DNA from: Clostridia bacterium
GTDB taxonomy: Bacteria > Bacillota > DSM-521 > Neomoorellales > SLTJ01
Length of the DNA stretch: 10,848 nt
Direction of reading: 5' to 3'
Assembly (NCBI GenBank): GCA_014360105.1
Contig: JACIYD010000024.1
Span: 1 to 10,848 of the forward strand
Part shown: positions 7,227 through 10,848 of the stretch, one piece after another
Position numbering within the stretch: the first letter of the stretch is position 1
Layout: every line of letters starts with the position of its first letter
Program-made: the position numbers and the translations under genes
Notes under the pieces: generated by a model
Database searches by the model: none
What the model was told of the DNA's origin: nothing
The model's input: only the letters and a program-made list of their open reading frames with translations

Positions 7227-7252
7227 GCTAAGAAAACAGTTAACTTTTTAGC
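7227..7252. repeat. 26-bp imperfect inverted repeat before the plus-strand promoter (possible operator)
   Basis: The arms GCTAAGAA and TTTTTAGC pair over eight positions (one G-T) around a 10-bp centre that includes GTTAAC. It ends 11 bp before the plus-strand -35 hexamer, where an activator site or AT-rich UP element would lie. No gene covers it. A regulator site is inference; nothing identifies the protein. Confidence 0.35.
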
Positions 7253-7263
7253 GAAAATGCTCC

Positions 7264-7292
7264 TTGGTGGTAGCTAACAGACATGTTATAAT
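7264..7292 (+). promoter_or_regulatory. Sigma-A promoter of the GT4/toroid gene pair
   Basis: TTGGTG (7264-7269), a 17-bp spacer, then TATAAT (7287-7292) preceded by TG at 7284-7285, so it is also an extended -10. The start would be near 7299. This is the strongest promoter in the window and points at the GT4 gene, leaving an unusually long leader of about 229 nt. Confidence 0.8.
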
Positions 7293-7347
7293 TTATCATG
7301 GCATAAATTAGAAAAAACCTGGCCGGTCAACGCGAGAGGCGGTGCTA

Positions 7348-7392
7348 ATGCGGCGCCGGACCCGGCGAGGAACAGGCAGAAGCTTCTTGTAG
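7348..7392 (+). CDS. Possible Arg-rich 14-codon leader peptide
   Basis: The ORF ATG...TAG encodes MRRRTRRGTGRSFL, with 6 arginines in 14 codons. AGAGG (7335-7339) is 8 nt before the ATG, a moderate ribosome site. The TAG lies on the first bases of the 8-bp hairpin at 7391-7414, so a ribosome stalled on or leaving this ORF would change the RNA fold. GC-rich DNA readily yields CGG/CGC runs, so chance is a real alternative. Confidence 0.25.
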   Translation: MRRRTRRGTGRSFL

Positions 7393-7414
7393 AAGGGTAC
7401 CCGTAAACCCTTCT
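7391..7414 (+). other. 8-bp RNA hairpin in the leader
   Basis: AGAAGGGT (7391-7398) and ACCCTTCT (7407-7414) pair perfectly around an 8-nt loop. Outer bases GCA (7376-7378) and TGC (7419-7421) could close a larger structure around the AGAAGCTTCT palindrome. No T-run follows, so it is not a simple terminator. Confidence 0.5.
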
Positions 7415-7511
7415 TCTTATGCCCGTATCTCTCCCATCCTTCGCACGGCAGGCCGGTCGCCGGGGGCTTCTCGGTTTGTGGTTAATTTGTGCCTTTCAGC
7501 ACACAATAAAT

Positions 7512-7519
7512 AAAGGAGG
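7512..7519 (+). promoter_or_regulatory. Ribosome binding site of the GT4 gene
   Basis: AAAGGAGG ends 8 nt before GTG 7528. The GTG at 7519 overlaps the site itself, so 7528 is taken as the start. CCTTT at 7492-7496 could pair with AAAGG here, competing with the 7488-7503 hairpin. Confidence 0.9.
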
Positions 7520-7527
7520 TGCCCTTC

Positions 7528-8718
7528 GTGACGCCAAAACTGGAAGTCGCCTTCGTTAGCACCTTTCCTCCACGACAGTGTGGTCTTGCCACGTTTACGG
7601 CCGACCTGACACAAGCCATCGATACCTGGCAACGACTCGCTCCCTCGCTCGTCCTGGCCGTGACCCGCCGGGGCCAGCACCTGCGCTATCCCCCTCAGGT
7701 AAAGGGCGAAATTATCCAGGAAGAGCGAGCGTCATATGTACAGGCAGCCAACTTCCTCAACCGGAGTAAAGTGGAAGTGGTCGTCCTGCAGCATGAATTC
7801 GGCATTTTTGGCGGAACCAACGGTAACTACCTTCTTTCTTTCCTGTCCAATCTGCGCAAACCAGTGATCACCACTTTCCATACGGTACTGCCGGAGGTTG
7901 ACCCGCACCGCAAGGCGCTGGTGCAGGAGATCGCCGCCCATAGCGCCGCCGTGGTCGTTCTTGCCCATAAGGGAAAGGAGATCCTGACACACGTCTACCG
8001 AGTAGCCCCGGCCAAGATTCACATCATCCACCACGGCGTGCCCGTCCTTTCGCTGCCACCGGCAGAAGTACTCAAGCAACGGTTCGGCTGGGCCGACCGC
8101 CAACTTCTCTGTACCTTCGGGCTGTTGCACCCGGGTAAGGGAATCGAGTACGCTTTACAGGCCCTGCCACCGGTGGTGCAGAATCACCCGCGCTTGCTCT
8201 ATCTAATCCTCGGGCAGACGCATCCCGAAGTACAGCGGCGCCATGGCGAGGCTTACCGCGAACAATTACACCAGTTGGTGAGCGCCTTACGGCTGGAAGC
8301 AAACGTGCTCTTTGTCAATCGTTACTTAAGCCAGGAAGAGCTCCTTATTTATCTGCAAATGACAGACATCTATCTTACTCCCTACCTGGAGCCCCAGCAA
8401 ATTTCCAGCGGCACCCTGGCCTATGCAATTTGCCTGGGAAAGACGGTGATCTCCACACCCTACCTCTACGCCCAGGAGATGCTTGCAGGGGGACGCGGTG
8501 TGTTGGTGCCCTTTGCCGATGCCGCCTCTTTATCCCTGGCCTTACAGGAGGTCTTGGCCGACCCGGTCAAGGCCCGGGAACTCGGCGACAACGCCCGCGC
8601 CTTCGGCCGTCAGATGACCTGGCCGCGCGTCGCCAAAGCATACATCGACCTCATCCTGCAGGTGGTTGCTATGGGGGAACAGGCCCCACCCGAAGTCGGC
8701 GGGCGTGCCACGAGTTGA
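7528..8718 (+). CDS. GT4-type glycosyltransferase (probable mannosyltransferase)
   Basis: A 396-residue GT-B fold glycosyltransferase, probably cytoplasmic. The N-terminal domain has the glycine loop FPPRQCGLATF (13-23), LQHEFGIFGG (87-96) and TTFHTVLP (115-122). IIHHGVP (166-172) leads into the donor-binding domain with FGLLHPGKGIEYALQAL (K204 the usual phosphate-contacting lysine), then ISSGTLAYA and GKTVISTPY. The usual EX7E pair of GT4 enzymes is replaced by Q291 and Y299; I recall the SGTLAYA form as typical of this subfamily. The subfamily is often fused to the six-hairpin domain encoded by the next gene. The donor is unknown; the divergent GDP-mannose operon favours GDP-mannose. GTG 7528 is set by AAAGGAGG 8 nt upstream. 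The stop is TGA at 8716-8718. Confidence 0.9.
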   Translation: MTPKLEVAFVSTFPPRQCGLATFTADLTQAIDTWQRLAPSLVLAVTRRGQHLRYPPQVKGEIIQEERASYVQAANFLNRSKVEVVVLQHEFGIFGGTNGNYLLSFLSNLRKPVITTFHTVLPEVDPHRKALVQEIAAHSAAVVVLAHKGKEILTHVYRVAPAKIHIIHHGVPVLSLPPAEVLKQRFGWADRQLLCTFGLLHPGKGIEYALQALPPVVQNHPRLLYLILGQTHPEVQRRHGEAYREQLHQLVSALRLEANVLFVNRYLSQEELLIYLQMTDIYLTPYLEPQQISSGTLAYAICLGKTVISTPYLYAQEMLAGGRGVLVPFADAASLSLALQEVLADPVKARELGDNARAFGRQMTWPRVAKAYIDLILQVVAMGEQAPPEVGGRATS

Positions 8719-8825
8719 TCCGGGCAAGCGGTGAACCGGCAGCCACCCTCACTTATCCCCAGTTTTGCCCGGCGGCCTTTGGCTCCCAGCGCAAGACCTT
8801 TCCGCATCGCGCCGACGGGAGTTTC

Positions 8826-8857
8826 GGGGCAGTAGGGGGCAAACCCTGGCCTGCCCC
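8826..8857 (+). other. Strong hairpin in the intercistronic spacer
   Basis: GGGGCAG (8826-8832) pairs perfectly with CTGCCCC (8851-8857). Inside it AGGG (8834-8837) pairs with CCCT (8844-8847) around a GGCAAA loop. AGAAAGTGG follows rather than a T-run, so it is more likely a processing, stabilising or regulatory element than a terminator. Confidence 0.55.
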
Positions 8858-8912
8858 AGAAAGTGGAATTGCGGGGATAGACCAGGCAGCCACCTCGGGC
8901 AAACCATGCAGC

Positions 8913-8919
8913 AAGGAGG
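8913..8919 (+). promoter_or_regulatory. Ribosome binding site of the six-hairpin gene
   Basis: AAGGAGG lies 2 nt before ATG 8922 and 8 nt before GTG 8928. The spacing favours GTG, as in manC and the GT4 gene. Its own strong site shows the gene is translated independently of the GT4 gene. Confidence 0.85.
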
Positions 8920-8927
8920 TCATGCGC

Positions 8928-10013
8928 GTGAGAAACCACTTCTATCCCGAACTAGACACGAGACACCTGCGGCGCCTCACTGATACCACGGGCATCATCC
9001 AGCATGCCATTCACGCGGTGCCCAACTTTCAGACCGGTTATACGACAGACGACAACGCCCGGGCCCTCATCGCCGCTCTCCAGGCCTATCAGCACTTGCG
9101 TGATGAAAGCTGCCTGCAACTGGCAGAAACCTACTTGAGCTTCCTCCACTATGCCCAGCGGCCTGACGGCAAATGGCACAACTTCGTTGCCTATACCCGC
9201 GCCTTCCTGGACGAAGAAGGGTCGGAAGACTCTTTCGGGCGCGCCGTCTGGGCCCTCGGCTATCTGATCGCCTGTCTGCCCGACCATTATCTGGGCTCCT
9301 CGGCCCGGGAAATGCTGGAAAGGGCTCTTCCCTGGGTTCCTACGCTGCGCTACCCCCGGCCCATGGCTTTTAGCCTTTTAGGTCTGGGTTACTACCACCT
9401 CACTTTCCCACAGGACCGCCTGGTCCGGCTTATTCGCGACCTCGCGGCCTGGTTTCCCGCCGCCCTTGAACGAGAAAGAGAGGAAGCCTGGCACTGGTTT
9501 GAGCCCGAATTAACCTATGCCAACGCCATTCTCCCCGCCGGTCTGCTTATGGCCTACCGCGTTACCGACCACCGCCCGTACTGGGAAGTGGCACGCCAGG
9601 CTCTGGCTTTCCTCACTGAACTCCACCTGGCCAACGGCCATCTGAAGCTAGTCGGCAACAAGGGATGGTACCAGAAGCACCGGTCGCCCGCGTCTTTTGA
9701 CGAACAACCGGAAGATGCCGGCTGCCTGGTGCTGGCTTACATCCTGGCCTATCTCTTCAGCCGGGAAACGGAGTACTTGCGGCTTGCGGAAAAGGCATTC
9801 CGTTGGTTCCTGGGTGAAAACGAACTGGGGCTGCCTCTCTATGACGAGGCTTCCGCCGGCTGCTTCGACGGGCTTACCCCCGAGGGCGTGAATCCCAACC
9901 GCGGGGCGGAATCTCTCCTTGCCTATCTTCTTTCACGCATGGCCTTGGAAACCGTAAACCTAATGCTCAGCAGGGAAAGGGAGGCAGCCATTCCCCTGGC
10001 GGTGCCGTCCTGA
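8928..10013 (+). CDS. (alpha/alpha) six-hairpin-like protein paired with GT4 glycosyltransferase
   Basis: A 361-residue protein of alternating helices rich in W, Y and A, resembling an (alpha/alpha)6 toroid as in glycoside hydrolases, lyases and epimerases. Its function is not established to my knowledge. Conserved-looking blocks are LTDTTGIIQHA (17-27), GYTTDDNARAL (37-47), SEDSFGRAVWALG (99-111), YPRPMAFSLLGLGYY, WHWFEPELTYANAILP, GWYQKH...FDEQPEDA, and near the end LGLPLYDEASAGCFDGL followed by NRGAESLLAYLL. Acidic pairs D41/D42 and E100/D101 are candidate active-site residues. Elsewhere this module is, as I recall, often the C-terminal half of a GT4 protein; here it is a separate gene 209 nt downstream. 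No signal peptide is seen, so it is probably cytoplasmic. The frame is open back to 8430, but AAGGAGG and homology-like sequence begin only here. Confidence 0.82.
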   Translation: MRNHFYPELDTRHLRRLTDTTGIIQHAIHAVPNFQTGYTTDDNARALIAALQAYQHLRDESCLQLAETYLSFLHYAQRPDGKWHNFVAYTRAFLDEEGSEDSFGRAVWALGYLIACLPDHYLGSSAREMLERALPWVPTLRYPRPMAFSLLGLGYYHLTFPQDRLVRLIRDLAAWFPAALEREREEAWHWFEPELTYANAILPAGLLMAYRVTDHRPYWEVARQALAFLTELHLANGHLKLVGNKGWYQKHRSPASFDEQPEDAGCLVLAYILAYLFSRETEYLRLAEKAFRWFLGENELGLPLYDEASAGCFDGLTPEGVNPNRGAESLLAYLLSRMALETVNLMLSREREAAIPLAVPS

Positions 10014-10023
10014 AGGCCGGCCT
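10014..10023. repeat. AGGCCGGCCT palindrome between convergent genes
   Basis: A 10-bp perfect palindrome fills the 8-bp gap between the TGA of the six-hairpin gene and the TAG of amrS, and overlaps the amrS stop by two bases. It is too short and lacks T-runs, so it is not a convincing bidirectional terminator. Confidence 0.3.
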
Positions 10024-10848
10024 AAACCTCGTTTGAGACCACGGTGAGCGGCAGTTCGCGGCCGCAAAAACGGCAATGTCGGCCGCTGAGACCGCCGGCC
10101 CGTACCCGGTAGCCGTGCCGCTCCACCACGGGGCGGTGGCAATCGGGGCAATAGGTCGTAGCGCTTTCCGTCTCGGCGACGTTGCCCAGGTAAACGTAGC
10201 GCAGCTTCTCCCTGGCTATTTCCCGGGCGCGGCGCAGCGTGGTGAGCGGCGTAGGTTCCAGGCGAAGCTTGTAATGGGGAAAATAGCGGGAAAAATGAAG
10301 GGGTGTATCCGGTCCCAAGGCGGTGGCTACCCAGGTGGTGAGCGCTGCCAGCTCTTCCTCGCTATCGTTGAGGCCCGGGATAAGCAGCGTGGTAATCTCA
10401 ACGTGGCACCCGGCCTCCTTGGCCAGGACGGCGGTGCGCAAAACCGGGCGATAGCGCCCGTGGACCACGCGGTGATAAAAACGATCGGTAAACCCCTTGA
10501 CGTCAATGTTCAGGGCGTCGATCGTCGGGAGAAGTTGCCGCAGAGGCTCTTCGTTAATGAAGCCGTTGGTTACCAGGACGTTCTTGTAGCCGGCCGCCTG
10601 CACCGCGCGGCTTGCCGGCAAGACGAATTCGTACCACATCAGCGGTTCCGAGTAGGTATAGGCCACCCCGATACAGTCCCGGGGGGCCTGCGTTTTTAAA
10701 ATCTCGACTACATCCTCCACACTCAGGGCAAAGGTACCGGGAATGTCACCGCGGGAAATCTCCCAGTTCTGGCAGAACTCGCAATGAAAGCTACATCCCA
10801 CCGTGCCCAGGGAGAAAATGGAAGTACCGGGGTAGAAGAGGTAGAGGG
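10022..10848 (-). CDS. amrS: AmmeMemoRadiSam-system radical SAM enzyme, 5' end cut by window edge
   Basis: Radical SAM protein of the AmrS family, formerly annotated as pyruvate-formate-lyase-activating-like. About 275 codons are present. From the right edge it reads LYLFYPGTSIFSLGTVGCSF and on through the cluster motif CSFHCEFC (CX3CX2C, ligating the 4Fe-4S cluster), followed by QNWEISRGD. The middle has VAYTYSEPLMWYEF, KNVLVTNGFINEEPL and DALNIDVKGF; the C-terminus has YVYLGNV and a four-cysteine zinc-ribbon-like tail (CPDC...CRFC). The CX3CX2C motif is followed by a frame-internal GTG at 10801, but the frame is open to 10848, so the true start is outside. The family usually neighbours Memo and AMMECR1 domain genes, which would lie to the right. 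Its reaction is not well established. It converges on the six-hairpin gene, with 8 bp between. Confidence 0.93.
   Translation of the reverse strand, partial: LYLFYPGTSIFSLGTVGCSFHCEFCQNWEISRGDIPGTFALSVEDVVEILKTQAPRDCIGVAYTYSEPLMWYEFVLPASRAVQAAGYKNVLVTNGFINEEPLRQLLPTIDALNIDVKGFTDRFYHRVVHGRYRPVLRTAVLAKEAGCHVEITTLLIPGLNDSEEELAALTTWVATALGPDTPLHFSRYFPHYKLRLEPTPLTTLRRAREIAREKLRYVYLGNVAETESATTYCPDCHRPVVERHGYRVRAGGLSGRHCRFCGRELPLTVVSNEV

Larger units (their letters stand above)
7299..7527 (+). promoter_or_regulatory. Long structured 5' leader of the GT4 gene
   Basis: About 229 nt lie between the predicted start and the GT4 start codon without a recognisable gene. They hold a GC hairpin (CGCCG 7354-7358 with CGGCG 7363-7367), an 8-bp hairpin (7391-7414), the palindrome AGAAGCTTCT (7378-7387), a hairpin just before the ribosome site (TGTGC 7488-7492 with GCACA 7499-7503), and a repeat of GGCCGGTC at 7321-7328 and 7451-7458. 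It does not match the riboswitch consensus sequences I checked by memory (SAM, TPP, FMN, lysine, c-di-GMP-I, ydaO c-di-AMP). I see no terminator with a T-run. A regulatory role is inferred from length and structure. Confidence 0.45.
8719..8927 (+). other. 209-nt structured intercistronic spacer
   Basis: The gap between the two plus-strand genes is long for an operon. It holds CCGGGCAA (8720-8727) able to pair with TTGCCCGG (8765-8772), a strong hairpin at 8826-8857, a second CGGGCAA (8896-8902) that could compete for the same partner, and a loose repeat of GGCAGCCACC near 8738 and 8886. No clear promoter or T-run terminator is visible. The frame of the second gene is open across it, but the translation looks like non-coding sequence. 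Confidence 0.5.

Noticed and set aside
7320..7420. Leader region as a ydaO (c-di-AMP), SAM, TPP, FMN or lysine riboswitch.
   Set aside because: None of the invariant core sequences of those classes could be found by eye.
8835..8850. GGCAAACC within the spacer, reminiscent of the c-di-GMP-I (GEMM) riboswitch.
   Set aside because: The other conserved GEMM segments, such as GGGACGCAAAGCC and the receptor helix, are absent.
8430..8927. Extending the six-hairpin gene upstream to 8430 in the open frame.
   Set aside because: It would overlap the GT4 gene by about 290 bp, the extra residues look random, and a strong ribosome site marks the later start.

Overview
This 10.8-kb window looks like chromosomal DNA from a moderately GC-rich Bacillota, most likely a Clostridia-class thermophile of the Moorella / Ammonifex / Desulfotomaculum kind. 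The reasons are the ywiB-like (DUF1934)-argS gene pair, an LCP-TagA cell-wall pair, a copper-amine-oxidase-type 'stalk' protein, strong AAGGAGG ribosome sites and frequent GTG starts. The taxon is an inference from gene content; no rRNA or other marker is present. There is no tRNA, IS element, CRISPR array or phage gene.

Left block (1-3941, all minus strand): a tightly spaced, probably co-transcribed series reading right to left. It comprises a membrane-anchored coiled-coil/stalk-domain protein, an LytR-CpsA-Psr ligase, a TagA/WecG glycosyltransferase, a DUF1934 protein and arginyl-tRNA synthetase (3' end cut by the window edge). The first three act at the membrane or wall; the last two are the conserved ywiB-argS pair. 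A 232-bp spacer (3942-4173) separates this block from the next and holds at most a doubtful small plus-strand ORF.

Middle block (4174-7086, minus strand): a compact GDP-mannose operon of phosphohexomutase, a stand-alone mannose-6-phosphate-isomerase-like cupin, and mannose-1-phosphate guanylyltransferase. It is driven by an extended -10 promoter at 7126-7134.

Divergent control region (7087-7527): 441 bp with back-to-back promoters, an imperfect inverted repeat just upstream of the plus-strand -35, and a leader of about 230 nt. The leader carries hairpins, an alternative long-range pairing and a possible arginine-rich 14-codon leader ORF.

Right block (7528-10013, plus strand): a GT4 glycosyltransferase and an (alpha/alpha) six-hairpin-like protein. 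As far as I recall, these two modules are often fused in one polypeptide in other bacteria. Here they are separate genes divided by a 209-nt structured spacer. Sharing a control region with the GDP-mannose operon suggests the GT uses GDP-mannose for a surface or storage mannoside, but this is inference. A convergent AmmeMemoRadiSam-type radical SAM gene (amrS) enters from the right edge.

Most worth a second look: the structured leader with its possible leader peptide, the GT4/toroid pair with its non-canonical GT motif and structured intercistronic RNA, and the stand-alone cupin in the GDP-mannose operon.
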